A stretch of 64,000 nucleotides of DNA from Puccinia triticina. Taxonomy: Eukaryota > Basidiomycota > Pucciniomycetes > Pucciniales > Pucciniaceae. This document shows positions 31,402 through 40,666 of the stretch, piece after piece. The notes under the pieces are model-generated. The model saw only the letters and a program-made list of their open reading frames with translations, searched no databases and was not told the DNA's origin. The position numbers and the translations under genes were made by a program. The number at the start of each line of letters is the position of its first letter. The first letter of the stretch is position 1. Where the stretch lies: assembly GCF_026914185.1 (NCBI RefSeq), contig NC_070566.1, forward strand, positions 3,968,001 through 4,032,000, read 5' to 3'.

Positions 31402-34004
31402 TTGTGGTCAGCAATGTGCTCCCGGGAAAAGAACCTCTTCACCTGATCTGCGGCGAACCGACGCTTGAGCTCCGTGCCGTCGAGTTCCGCCAGGACATAA
31501 GACCCGCCCTGAACCTGCTTCACGACCCGGTAGGGGCCGTTCCACCGATGAGCAAACAACTGACCCCACTGAATTTTGAGTGACCGGTTATACACAAGGA
31601 CCTGATCGCCCGGCTTGAGTGGTTCTCGAATCCGTGACGCCTTCTTTTCTTCCCAGTACCGCACGGATTCGCCTCTTGCATCCATCATCCTCTCGTACGC
31701 GACACCGCGCGTCTCCTCGCTGCGTTCCAACTGAAGAGAGCGCGCCGCCAGCAGGTCCGCAGTGTCCTTGACTGAATCCCAATCGACTCCTAGATAGGAC
31801 TCCAGTTCCAAGTCCAAAGGCAGGACTGCCCGCTGGCCGAACACGAGCTCGTAGGGGGAATAGCCGGTGGTGCGCTTAGTCGAGATCCGATCGGCGAACA
31901 AAACCAGGGGCAGGAATTTGCGGCAATTCTTTCCGCTCTCACCTGCCAATTTCACCAAAGCCGCCTTAAGAGGTCCATGGCCGCGCTCCACCATCCCTTG
32001 TCCCTCGGGGTAGTAAGGAGTGGACACGCGGTGCTGGCCGGGCAGAGCGCGCAACATCGTAGCCAGCGCACCGCCAAATTCTGAGCCGCCGTCCGTTGAG
32101 TAAGCTTGAGCCAATCCATAGCGCATAGTCCAGTGTTCTTGCAAAAATGCAGCCACCGCTTCTGACGTCAAATTATTAAGGATCTTGGCTTCGACCCACC
32201 CGGAGAAATCATCACGCGCCACTATCAGGTACTTAGCGCCGCCGGCTTTGAGATGTACGGCGTCCATCGATACGCGCCCAAAAACTGTCGACTCCCCCGT
32301 AGGATAGCGCAACTCCTGCGGGCGTCGGAGGTCCTTTTTCTGGCACGCCTCACAGCTGCGGCACCACCTGACAACCGCCTCCTTTAACGACGGCCACCAA
32401 AAGCGCTCAGCTACCCGTTGATACGTCTCCGTGGAGCCCCTATGGCCCAAGTCCTCGTGAAGCTTAGTCAGTATCTCCTGCTGCTTTGTTGGGATGGTCA
32501 CTACGATACGAGGTAGGGGACTTCCCCTCTTCATCAGTCTTCCGGCTTGTAGGAAGAAATCCGACGACCGGCGCTTCAGTGCGCGGAACTCCTTAGCGCC
32601 CATCCCGTCCGGCTTGATCAGCGTCGCTAGAAAGCGCTCCAGGTCACGCCAATAACCTTGCTGAAACCCTGAGTACGCCTCCTCTGCGCCCAAAGCGTAA
32701 GAGTGCCGTGCCTTGACATGTGATGCTTCTTTGTCGAAATCTGAGGGGGGGTCCGATTCATCATCTCCTTGAGGCCGCCTAGAAAGTCCATCCGGCATAG
32801 TGAAAGATTTGCCCGGCCTATGTATGATATCAAACAAGAATAGTTGAATAAATGCTACCCAACGCGTCATAGGTGCGTTGGGGAGACTCGGCGCATTTAT
32901 CATCTCAATCAGAGAGTGAGCGTCCACCTGCAGTTCGAAATGCTGGCCCCACAAGACTGTTTGCATCTTCTTGAGGATCCGAGCCACGCCGCAAAGCTCA
33001 AGCTTGGGCTGGGAATACCGGGATTCGACATCGGAGAACAAAAGGGACTCGTAAAGAGCGGGCCTGTCGCGTCCATTCGCGTCTTCTTGCGTGAGAACCG
33101 CACCTGCTGCGTGAAAGCTTGAATCCACAGCTAACTTGAGCTTGCCGGCGTGCGGACCATACATGATCTTCACCAAAACTATGTCCTCGCCAACGATAAC
33201 CTTCAACCGTTTGAATGCCTCGTTGCAGTCTTTGGTCCAATCCCATTCTGAGTCCTTCCGCGTCAAGCGCCTCAACGGGAGACAAATCTTGGACAAGTGA
33301 GGTATAAAAATCCTCAAGTAGACCACCACGCCCAAAAAACCATGCACTTCTGTAGGATTTACCGGTGTGGGCCATAAGAGAATTTTATTCACCTTTGTCC
33401 TCGCCATTTTTCGACCTTCCTTGCACACCACATGTCCCACGATCTCGAGCGCAGGGACACACGCGGCCAGCTTCGAAGCTGAAACAGTTAATCCGGATTC
33501 CTCAATGCGGAAAAGAATCCGCTCAAGGGTCGTAGCGTACTCCCAGATAAAGCGTTGAATTCCGGAGTGCCAAGAAAGGGGCTCATTGTTGTAATCAGAA
33601 ACGGGTCCTTTGATACCCCCGTCGTCTATGAAAATGCCAGCGTGGTCGGGAATTTCATCCTGTAGTATCCAGACCATCTGCGCCTGGTAGACGGCCACAG
33701 AGTTAGTAGCACCCTGTGGAAGGCGCGTGAGCTGAAAGCGTCCCAGTGGCGTGTCAAAAGTTGTTAGGGGTCTAGAAATGGGGTCCAAGGCACGCTCGTC
33801 GTAGCCGCCCATGATGTCACCTAAGCCGTAGCAGGCCCGTCCTGCAAAGGACTCGACGAATTCCTCCGTGGCCGGTGGGATGCCTGCATCCTTAATAGTC
33901 ACTTTGTTGAGCGGCTGGAGGTTGTGAACAACGCGTATTTTGCCGTTGCTTTTCAGGACGCAAAAGACTGGACTAGTGTAGCTTGAGGTTGATTGCTCGT
34001 ACAA
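31398..34004 (-). CDS. Pol: reverse transcriptase, RNase H and integrase
   Basis: 868 residues. The RT begins SPVFCVLKSNGKIRVVHNLQ, with the active site FIDDG in place of the usual YxDD and the RLPQGATNS motif. RNase H begins KLKLAVDSSFHAAGAVLTQ, and the PKLELCGVARIL helix follows. Integrase has an HHCC zinc finger (LHEDLGHRGSTETYQ ... CRSCEACQ) and the catalytic D,D,E in VSMDAVHLK, YSTDGGSEF and MVERGH. The C-terminus has the GPYRVV-type SH3-like end (HRWNGPYRVVKQVQGGSYVL). The frame is open upstream to a TGA at 34032-34034, across which similarity seems continuous (EEYV*VIRERVETG), so that TGA is probably a CGA to TGA change or a recoding site. It catalyses cDNA synthesis and integration for this element and possibly for its non-autonomous relatives. 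Confidence 0.93.
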   Translation of the reverse strand: MYEQSTSSYTSPVFCVLKSNGKIRVVHNLQPLNKVTIKDAGIPPATEEFVESFAGRACYGLGDIMGGYDERALDPISRPLTTFDTPLGRFQLTRLPQGATNSVAVYQAQMVWILQDEIPDHAGIFIDDGGIKGPVSDYNNEPLSWHSGIQRFIWEYATTLERILFRIEESGLTVSASKLAACVPALEIVGHVVCKEGRKMARTKVNKILLWPTPVNPTEVHGFLGVVVYLRIFIPHLSKICLPLRRLTRKDSEWDWTKDCNEAFKRLKVIVGEDIVLVKIMYGPHAGKLKLAVDSSFHAAGAVLTQEDANGRDRPALYESLLFSDVESRYSQPKLELCGVARILKKMQTVLWGQHFELQVDAHSLIEMINAPSLPNAPMTRWVAFIQLFLFDIIHRPGKSFTMPDGLSRRPQGDDESDPPSDFDKEASHVKARHSYALGAEEAYSGFQQGYWRDLERFLATLIKPDGMGAKEFRALKRRSSDFFLQAGRLMKRGSPLPRIVVTIPTKQQEILTKLHEDLGHRGSTETYQRVAERFWWPSLKEAVVRWCRSCEACQKKDLRRPQELRYPTGESTVFGRVSMDAVHLKAGGAKYLIVARDDFSGWVEAKILNNLTSEAVAAFLQEHWTMRYGLAQAYSTDGGSEFGGALATMLRALPGQHRVSTPYYPEGQGMVERGHGPLKAALVKLAGESGKNCRKFLPLVLFADRISTKRTTGYSPYELVFGQRAVLPLDLELESYLGVDWDSVKDTADLLAARSLQLERSEETRGVAYERMMDARGESVRYWEEKKASRIREPLKPGDQVLVYNRSLKIQWGQLFAHRWNGPYRVVKQVQGGSYVLAELDGTELKRRFAADQVKRFFSREHIADHK

Positions 34005-34031
34005 TCCTGTCTCGACGCGCTCCCGGATAAC

Positions 34032-35333
34032 TCAGACGTATTCCTCGAGCTTAGCGGCCGGAATCGGAATCCGCTTCTTCTGCCAGGGCTTGTGTTCCAC
34101 TACAGGAATGATGTAGGGTAGCCCATATGACTCTTTCAACAAGCCCCTTTCGCGCTCCGTGAAAGCGATAGACAAGTTCCGCTCGGCTAAGACGTTTTTG
34201 ATGACATTCAGTTCGTTGGGGTATAGCCATCCAGCCGGGCCAAAATTCACGACCTTCAAACGCTCTTCCGTCACGCGTCCTTTAGAAACAAAGGGCCCCG
34301 CCATGGATCTGGGCAGCTCACGGTACGGGTCTCTAGACAGCGGCGGCCTTCGTAACGGCGGATTTATTTCTTGTGGCATCGGCTGGTTAACTGGCTTGAC
34401 TTTCCTGGCCACCGGCTTATATTTTGCTGCAAAGGACAAGAAAGCTCCTTTGCGCCACGAGTCAACCAGTGCTAGTTGAGTGCGCAAACCGAGTCCAGCC
34501 CCAAGCAAACACCACGTCCTATGCTCCTTGAGTCCCTCAAAAGCAGCTTTTTCTGAATAGGAGAAACCAAAAGGGCGTCCATTGCTCACGTATGTGGCAC
34601 GAGGTAGGGCTTCGACTAGGTTGGTAGCATCACGCCTCGGAGGTGCACATTGGGAGGAACTTACTTTTACTCCAAATGGCCTCCACGGTGGTGCAAAACT
34701 AACCTCTCCTCCTTCGATCGCCAAAGTCCAATGAAATAGTTTAACCTCATTACGGAGGGTCTTTAGTTTTCCCTCGTCGCGGAGGCTCGGGAGTTTAGGC
34801 TTGTCGCGGAGCTGAACTAGATTAATCTTGTTGCGGAGGACGCCATAGGACGTATCTAGTTTATCCTTGTTCCAGAGACTAGATTCGTGACTTAGTTTAT
34901 TCTCTTTACGGAGACTAGTAGGAGTCGAAACCGGCGCTAGTTTTTCCTCATTGCGGAGGCGTACTTGATAGGGCGCGAGGCCAACTGGAATAGGGAAGCG
35001 AAGCGGATCGGCAGAAGGGCTCACATGTGTGGCATGTAATGTTTTCAACGACTTAAGAGCATCACGCCCGGAGGTGCACAATTGGGAGGAACTTACTTTT
35101 GGTTCTCCCTGCCTCCACGTGCATCCATTCTCCTCCTTTCCATTCTTCGCTATTATGACTGCGCCTGAAGCGCCGGAAACTTGAAAGGGCCTGAGAGAAA
35201 CTTGAGGTAGCTTGAGAGAGTCAATTGAAAGAGCTGAATCGGCCGCAGGAAATATTTTTGCTGAGTTTTGAGTAATTTTCACATGTTTTTTGAATTTTTG
35301 GGATTGGTTTTCTTGTTGAGCATGGGAAGACAA
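34032..35333 (-). CDS. Spacer ORF with LRNExKL repeats, in frame with pol
   Basis: 433 residues with no known enzymatic domain. It contains repeated short units (RNEEKL, RKENKL, WNKDKL, RNKINL, RDKPKL, RDEGKL, RNEVKL) roughly 10-15 residues apart, the same unit seen in both internal regions of the composite element. Two intron-like modules (34985-35096 and 34553-34664) lie inside it and bracket the repeats, so the repeats may form a separate exon. The C-terminal part leads into RT and is rich in basic residues. The start codon is uncertain, and expression may depend on splicing. Confidence 0.6.
   Translation of the reverse strand: MSSHAQQENQSQKFKKHVKITQNSAKIFPAADSALSIDSLKLPQVSLRPFQVSGASGAVIIAKNGKEENGCTWRQGEPKVSSSQLCTSGRDALKSLKTLHATHVSPSADPLRFPIPVGLAPYQVRLRNEEKLAPVSTPTSLRKENKLSHESSLWNKDKLDTSYGVLRNKINLVQLRDKPKLPSLRDEGKLKTLRNEVKLFHWTLAIEGGEVSFAPPWRPFGVKVSSSQCAPPRRDATNLVEALPRATYVSNGRPFGFSYSEKAAFEGLKEHRTWCLLGAGLGLRTQLALVDSWRKGAFLSFAAKYKPVARKVKPVNQPMPQEINPPLRRPPLSRDPYRELPRSMAGPFVSKGRVTEERLKVVNFGPAGWLYPNELNVIKNVLAERNLSIAFTERERGLLKESYGLPYIIPVVEHKPWQKKRIPIPAAKLEEYV
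34553..34664 (-). other. Intron-like module M3
   Basis: 112 nt in element sense: GTAAGTTCC donor, TGTGCACCTCCG, GCCACATACGTGAGC, pyrimidine tract, and a CTATTCAG end. It is homologous to the nine other modules in this and the neighbouring element. Confidence 0.75.
34985..35096 (-). other. Intron-like module M2
   Basis: 112 nt: GTAAGTTCC donor, TGTGCACCTCCGGG, GCCACACATGTGAGC, CTTCCCTATTCCAG end. It has the same length as M3, and the two flank the LRNExKL repeat exon. Confidence 0.75.
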
Positions 35334-35431
35334 AGAGAAATAGGGCCTGTGAGTTCCTTGTGAGAAAGTTGATCCAGCGGAAAGATTTCGGAACTCTAGA
35401 TTAGATCTTCCGCCTCCCGGATCAACCGCAT

Positions 35432-36382
35432 CTACAAAAAATGACGGCCCTCCAAAGGGTCGTCGCGAGCCTTTCCTTTATGTGAAAGAACCGCCTTGCG
35501 TCCGTGGCCAGGAAATTCACGCTCCCAGCATCCGGAGTCCACCGAGCGTAAAGAGACTTCGATCTTGCGGCCCGTCGAATCCGGCAAGAGGATCCGCTCG
35601 CCCACTTGGTTGTCGAAATTCAAGGTTGCATTGAAATCCATGAGAAACGGTCGACCGAAAATGAGGGGCCCATCCATACGTGTGATCCAGAAATGACACG
35701 AGCCGACAATTGTCTTTCCCACTCGGATTGGGACATCTTCCGCGACCCCAACGAGTTCACACGCCTGGTTTCCAATCCCGTACACCGCTGAACTGAAATT
35801 CACGCGAGGACTAATGTTAAATTTACTAGCCATGGCGTCCGAAATAAGATTCAACTGGGAGCCCGAGTCGATTAACGGGAGGGCGTTACTCTCCTCGTCG
35901 CCGACCAAACACGGCATATAACCTAATGGACAGGAATAAAGCCTCATCCTGTCGATCCGCCCTTCGCCTTCCGAGTCCTCTGCCAGCGTTCCAGACGACA
36001 CCCTCATCTCATCCGCCCCGACCTCGACGCTCCGACGCGAAACCCACTTCTTCATACCTTCGGCTACTGACGGAGCCACGGCCAACAACTCGGATACAGT
36101 GACGTTTGGCACGTTGACGTCAAACATCTTCTTGAGTATCACGTCCGCCGCGTTAGGGTGGTCCTTGGCGATACCGCGCTCGAAGCGTACCTTAGGGGTC
36201 GGCGGGATTGTCTTGGGCGTCAACGTAGCGGCTGGGTTGTCCTTTGGCGTATCTTCCGCGGGGGGAGCCGCAGGCACCCGCTCAAACAACTTGGACCCAG
36301 CATCCATTTCATCCGTATCCGACCCTGATTTCGGGGCTAGAACCTTACGCATCGGTCGCCGCGCCGCAGAGGGAGGGACCAC
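35432..36382 (-). CDS. Retropepsin-like protease ORF
   Basis: 316 residues. The catalytic motif LPLIDSGSQLNLIS (D-S-G) is near the middle, followed by the usual hydrophobic strands and IFGRPFLMDF as the C-terminal ILGxxF-like flap region. It lies in the same frame as gag (36506-37543), separated by one TGA after DQEF. It could be made by readthrough or the stop may be a mutation. As an aspartic protease it would process Gag and Pol. Confidence 0.85.
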   Translation of the reverse strand: MVPPSAARRPMRKVLAPKSGSDTDEMDAGSKLFERVPAAPPAEDTPKDNPAATLTPKTIPPTPKVRFERGIAKDHPNAADVILKKMFDVNVPNVTVSELLAVAPSVAEGMKKWVSRRSVEVGADEMRVSSGTLAEDSEGEGRIDRMRLYSCPLGYMPCLVGDEESNALPLIDSGSQLNLISDAMASKFNISPRVNFSSAVYGIGNQACELVGVAEDVPIRVGKTIVGSCHFWITRMDGPLIFGRPFLMDFNATLNFDNQVGERILLPDSTGRKIEVSLRSVDSGCWEREFPGHGRKAVLSHKGKARDDPLEGRHFL

Positions 36383-36505
36383 TGGAGCCTTGAAAGGCTT
36401 GGGAGCCTCGTGCTTCTTCTTTGCGGGATCAGACTGATACGTTCCTGAGAACGACTGAGAGGAAATTGAGGGTGGTTGCCAGGGGTCCAGGGAACCGCAC
36501 GCCGC

Positions 36506-37543
36506 TCAAAACTCCTGGTCTGGGACGCTAGCCGTTGCTGCCTTTGGGTTGTACAAAGCTACCACATGACGGATCGGTCGCGATGAATCGACGGGGATAA
36601 GTGCGCCATTGGGGAGGAAGAAACTGCCCCCCCTTTGCTCCACCAATTTTTCTTCCTTGTCCTTCTGTAGTTCGACGCAACGGCCAAGACCGTGGCCCTC
36701 CCTATGACAATAATAACAGACTATAGGGCCGCGGGGCGTCGAAGGTCTTGCCTGAGCTGCAAACTTTTGCTCCAACCGCTGTTCAAAGGACTGGAGCATA
36801 CGTTTGATCTCGTCCACCGTAGCAGGTGCCCTTACTTGACTCGGGGCCTCCTTAGGACGTCGATCGGACTCCATCTTCTGCATTACATTGTTTGCTTGCT
36901 TGAAGGAGCCAACCAGAACGGGAACTTCAGCACGCGAGCCTTCGAACGTGAGCGCCGTCTGAGTCTTCATCACCTCCTCGACGGCTTTCCTCAAGATCTC
37001 GAAGGTCGGTAACTTGAATCTGTTATCCTGAGTCGTGATCATGGTCTTATCCTTGATTAGCTGATCACGAATCCTCTCCTGGACACCGGCCGAAAACGAT
37101 TGATAGTAGAGATGATTAATTTCTTCTACCAAGTCAATATGGTCCTTGCGCAGTAGATACGACTGGATTGGCTGCCAGGTTTTGCGAAATCCCTGAAAGT
37201 CCACAACTGACGCTACTCCGCCCTTGGCCTTCCATCCCTGAACCAACTCCTCCAGATCCTGCGTCGTGAAGCGGGCCGTATCGATCCTGCCCCAGTGCAA
37301 CAACATGGCCGCCTTCAGCAGTGTCCAGTTTGGCGGCTCAAAGCCATCAAGAGTCTCGACGATGTCCTTGACCTCAGCTCCTCGAATAAAGAAACGCACT
37401 TGTTGTGCCATGTCGAGCTCAGAAGCGCCATCGAGCCTAGCCGCTAGCTGATAGTCGGCCAAGAAACGTTCTATGTTGGTGCCATCAAATCCCAGAGTTT
37501 TATCCTGGGGTTTGATCTTGATCATCCTGGAATCTTTGGCCAT
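36506..37543 (-). CDS. Gag with CCHC zinc knuckle
   Basis: 346 residues counting from MAKDSRMIKI, chosen because the upstream codons belong to the leader and intron-like module. The capsid-like region has the family block FDGTNIERFLADYQLAARLD and the lysine-rich C-terminal half. The nucleocapsid knuckle is CYYCHREGHGLGRC (CX2CX4HX4C). Gag packages the element RNA. The homologous gags in the composite element (42677 and 47411) lack a recognisable knuckle, supporting dependence of that element on another copy. Confidence 0.9.
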   Translation of the reverse strand: MAKDSRMIKIKPQDKTLGFDGTNIERFLADYQLAARLDGASELDMAQQVRFFIRGAEVKDIVETLDGFEPPNWTLLKAAMLLHWGRIDTARFTTQDLEELVQGWKAKGGVASVVDFQGFRKTWQPIQSYLLRKDHIDLVEEINHLYYQSFSAGVQERIRDQLIKDKTMITTQDNRFKLPTFEILRKAVEEVMKTQTALTFEGSRAEVPVLVGSFKQANNVMQKMESDRRPKEAPSQVRAPATVDEIKRMLQSFEQRLEQKFAAQARPSTPRGPIVCYYCHREGHGLGRCVELQKDKEEKLVEQRGGSFFLPNGALIPVDSSRPIRHVVALYNPKAATASVPDQEF

Positions 37544-37553
37544 TGAGGGAATC

Positions 37554-37653
37554 CTAAAGAGACAGTGAAATTTCTGGCTCACAGGTGTGGCGGCGTAATG
37601 TTGCAACTTGTAGTAGTGAGAACCCAGGAGGTGCACAATTGGAGGGACTTACT
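37554..37653 (-). other. Intron-like module M1 in the leader
   Basis: 100 nt: GTAAGTCCC donor, TGTGCACCTCCTGGG, GCCACACCTGTGAGC, TGTCTCTTTAG end, ten bases before the gag ATG. The position just upstream of gag is the same as for P1 and Q1 in the composite element. Confidence 0.75.
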
Positions 37654-37755
37654 TCTAGTCTCCTTGCCCTCGCCGAAGAAACCTAAAAAAAAAAAGAAAA
37701 GAAACCAAAAATTGAAAACAAAGACCGCCAAGCGTCTCGAAACCGTCCAAATCGG

Positions 37756-37805
37756 CGAGACTGTAAATCTTGAGGTCGCTGGTTCGATCCTGGCTCGGGG
37801 GACCA
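37756..37805 (-). promoter_or_regulatory. Primer-binding region matching 50 nt of tRNA-Tyr
   Basis: Read on the plus strand this is the 3' half of a tRNA: anticodon stem CGAGA, loop CTGTAAA (anticodon GTA, Tyr), stem TCTTG, variable AGGTC, T arm GCTGG-TTCGATC-CTGGC, acceptor TCGGGGGA and CCA. It abuts the 5' LTR (two A's between). A conventional PBS covers only about 18 nt. The similarity stops exactly at the start of the anticodon stem; no D arm or 5' acceptor follows. The presence of CCA shows that it derives from a mature tRNA, not a gene. Confidence 0.88.
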
Positions 37806-37807
37806 AA

Positions 37808-38614
37808 TGAGGAACTCTGGCCGGTGCTAGGCCGGCAGCAGTTCAGGGAGGGGAATGGAAAAGAAATTTAGTAGCTTGCGTATGCCCTCCGGTAATTCTT
37901 GGCCGTGAGTGAGCGCAGTGATTCGTGTAAGCGTGGGGTGAGGTTTGATTTTACGACGGCTGGAGATGCGCGTTGGCGGATTTTGTTTTGAGAGGAGAGC
38001 CGGGGATACTGCTGGCGGGGTGTGATCTAAACCAGATAGCTGGAGGGGATCGTTGTTGCGGGGAAACTGAACTTTGAAGACGTGAGAAACTCAGAGATAC
38101 GGGCGGAAGACGCCAGGAATAATAAACTTTAAGATTTTGATGGAAGACTGAAAATTATGGTTCAGAGTAGGTCCATGCCGCTCCAAAGCCTGAGTTCGAA
38201 CTGAACTCAAACCTTGGAGTTGGTGACATGTAGCAGACATCTCATCACAACCTAGCGCGCACGCGCGCGCTACAACAAACAAAACAAGGAAAAAGAAACA
38301 GGACAGAACCAGGCAGAAACAAAACAAAACAAACAACCGTCCTCATCCAAACATGACCAACGCGCGCAAAAGAAAAGCAAATAAAAAGTATGATGAAAGA
38401 GAAAATAAACAGGGAACAAGGCCATGAAAACAGAAACAAAAAGAAAGAAGGAAAAAAAAAAACCTGAAACGCCTTGAGGATGCGCGCCACGCCGCGCCGT
38501 TGAACCTGAGGAAATCTTAAGGGCTGAGATCTTGAGTCCTGACATCTCCCGGCGCGCCATGCGCGGCAAAAAAAAAAGGTTGATTCCTCCGCGTGTACCA
38601 ATTTGTCCACCACA
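37808..38614 (-). repeat. 5' LTR of the minus-strand retrotransposon
   Basis: 807 bp, nearly identical to the 3' LTR. The inner edge meets TTTGGTCCCCCGAGCC in element sense. Confidence 0.93.
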
Positions 38615-38624
38615 CCGGTCCCAC

Positions 38625-39611
38625 TAAAAAATTGCCAGGATGAACATATCACCCACCCTTCCTCTCAGGGCCAAGGTTCAGCTTGTGCAGGACTTCCTGG
38701 CGCAGGTAGTGCAGTCAATTGGAGTTTCCAAAAGACTTTTGAATGTTGACTACGCTTGTAAAGGGGCAAGTTTTGTCATCTGGGTTAGGAAAACCAGCCT
38801 GGCCAAATCCAAATACAACCACTGTTAATATAAATTCTAAGTTTACATGGATAAAGGAATAAACACACCTTCAATTCTATGGCACGCGCCTTTGGATTCT
38901 TCTTCACCTCTTCAGTGAATTTAGCTTGGGAAAGTGGGTCAGCCTTTTTCGCGGTTGGCCAGGGGTGATTGTGTTATCCACTATGTTTCAGGAGACCCCA
39001 TCCAGTTTCATTGTGGGTGTCAAAGCGGGTACAAGTTCCCTTGCATTTCTTCCAGTATACAGTCCCGGGGCACTCGCCGCCGCTTCCTTCACATGGAAGC
39101 TGTCTGATACAAGAAAAAAAATCACTAGTGTGTTGCAATGAAGAAGGAGTGAAGGGAAGACATGAAAAAAGACTTCCTGGTCAAGAAGCTCTTTGATCTT
39201 TCCTGAGGCCCGGTGTACTTGCACCCATTGTTGTTGCAAAGGAGGACCCCCAGGCACCTGTATCAGCGGGTTTTACAAGCACCTTCTGCGCGGCTATCAA
39301 CATTAATGGTCATGGAGAACCCAACGGAGCCCAAGTAGGTGATCTCATTACCTGGTTTGAAAACAAACTTTGTGTTTTGGTTGGGGTAAATTGGGTATTG
39401 CTTATCAAGGGTGCAGTCGTGGTCAATGTAAGTCTGGTGGTTGCAATCCATGTCATGGGGTATCTCAAAGTTCTTCTTCTTGGCTTTTTTGGCTTCTTTG
39501 ATTGGTATTGCGGGGAGTTTGACGGCTTGGATAGCCTCAGTTGCACAAACACCGTCAAATATTGTCGCTGGCGCTGGCGTAGATTTCTTGGTCCTCTGTT
39601 TCTTGGCCATG
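38625..39611 (-). pseudogene. MULE-like transposase pseudogene, GCM1-type zinc-finger part
   Basis: Minus strand from ATG at 39611 (MAKKQRTKKSTPAPATIFDG). Then come a lysine-rich stretch, MDCNHQTYIDHDCTLDKQYP, GNEITYLGSVGFSMTINVD and, after a TGA, YRCLGVLLCNNNGCKYTGPQ. An intron (about 39115-39186) leads to LPCEGSGGECPGTVYWKKC, HNETGWGLLKHSG, a stop, and HNHPWPTAKKADPLSQAKF. A further intron leads to PNPDDKTCPFTSVVNIQK-like sequence. The Cys and HNHP pattern fits WRKY-GCM1/FLYWCH zinc fingers, which are found in Mutator-like transposases. It is cut at 38614 by the LTR element and continues at 29895-30390. At least three stops disable it. Confidence 0.75.
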
Positions 39612-40190
39612 ATGCTGATGAATAGGATTAAAATATTTTTTGATTTTTCTCGTGTGGTTTGGAAAAGATTGTGTGAGGGGGTGAAAAAGAGTGGACAGGC
39701 TATAAGGAAAGTGAATATGTCAAAATGGGGAGGGATGGAAGGGGAGAAATACTTACTGGTATGTTGGGATTTGTTTTTGTTGATCCGCAGCCATGCACAA
39801 ATGCAATTAGGAAGGAGGTGTTGATGTGAGTGCATGGGTTGACAAGGGTGGTTGTGCGTGTGGATACATGTGTGTAGGAGGAGTGGAATGTCCAAATAGG
39901 TGAGGATGAACCATATACACTGTCTCACAACCTTGTAAATTTGTATGCAGCTGGGTGAATCTGCAGATTTGTGTCCCTGTTTAAACAGTTTGTGCCCACA
40001 CCGGATGTGAAATTTCCCAATGCAGTTATGCAGGGGCGGATTTACAAGCTGCAGATTACATGGGGTGATTTCTGGCCCCGCTCATGTAAAATTGCATGCG
40101 CGGGCTGGTACATGTACTTTTACATGGGGGGTCAATCTAAAGTCATGCAATGTAAAAATCACCCCCCTTTTTTACAGCTGCTAACACTAC
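39612..40190. other. Presumed upstream region of the transposase pseudogene
   Basis: It contains no recognised gene. The long minus-strand frame reaching 39928 is an upstream extension without protein-like features. A short inverted stretch (TGTAAAATTGCATGCGCGGG with ACATGGGG motifs) occurs around 40060-40140. Confidence 0.4.
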
Positions 40191-40640
40191 ATTTTTTATT
40201 GGTAGTGTTAGTGTAGTTGCATTATCTTAGAAAAAAGCTACACTAAATTTCTGCTTATATTTTGTCGACGCTAGCGCCGCCTGATGAAAAAACTGGGTAG
40301 AAACAGCTCAATTTTTCCCCTGTGCAACTACAGGGATAAATTGGGCAGAAATAACACCCCATTTTTTGCCTGCAGTCATGCAAATACAGGAAAAAAGTGG
40401 AACATTGTTTCTGCCAGTTTCTTGCGCCCTAGCGTAGCAGGAATTTATTCCGCTACGCTACAGCAAAAATATGCTAGCGCCCATCCTGCTATGCTAACTG
40501 TTAGCGTAGCAAATTTTATTCTGCGCTAACACTTTCTTTAGTGTTAGTGCAGGAAAACAAGCTACACTACAACTTGTTTTTAGCGGCATAAAATCCCGCT
40601 AGCACTACAGGAAAACGGGGAATTCTTGTCAGGCTCGGTG
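40191..40640. repeat. GCTAGCGTAGC-type palindromic repeats
   Basis: Short motifs such as GTTAGTGTAG, GCTACACTA, CTAGCGTAGCAG and GCTACGCTA recur on both strands, resembling the core of the palindrome at 1680-2230. Probably a decayed foldback. Ends were not defined. Confidence 0.5.
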
Positions 40641-40666
40641 ATGCCAAGAGTATGAATACTCCTCTA

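Larger units (their letters stand above)
30395..38614 (-). mobile_element. Ty3/Gypsy-like LTR retrotransposon with intron-like modules (8.2 kb)
   Basis: LTRs at 30395-31206 and 37808-38614 differ by about six substitutions and A-run lengths, so insertion is recent. Both begin TGTGGTGG and end CTCA in element orientation. CCGG flanks both sides (30391-30394, 38615-38618). The order in the minus direction is tRNA-Tyr-type PBS, leader, gag with zinc knuckle, protease, a spacer ORF, then RT-RNase H-integrase, and a GTGGGTGGA polypurine tract. Four homologous intron-like modules punctuate it. In-frame TGA codons separate gag from protease and lie upstream of RT. It is probably the autonomous relative of the composite at 41342-51544, to which it is clearly homologous in gag, integrase C-terminus, PBS and PPT. 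Confidence 0.93.

Noticed and set aside
32000..33600. Plus-strand ORFs inside pol
   Set aside because: Antisense frames of the RT and integrase coding region.
37690..37805. A tRNA-Tyr gene next to the LTR
   Set aside because: Only the 3' half is present and it includes the CCA end, which eukaryotic tRNA genes do not encode; no D arm or 5' acceptor. It is a primer-derived sequence.
39612..39928. N-terminal extension of the minus-strand zinc-finger ORF up to 39928
   Set aside because: The extra ~105 codons are His/Cys/Ile-rich without similarity to the family; the ATG at 39611 begins the recognisable protein.
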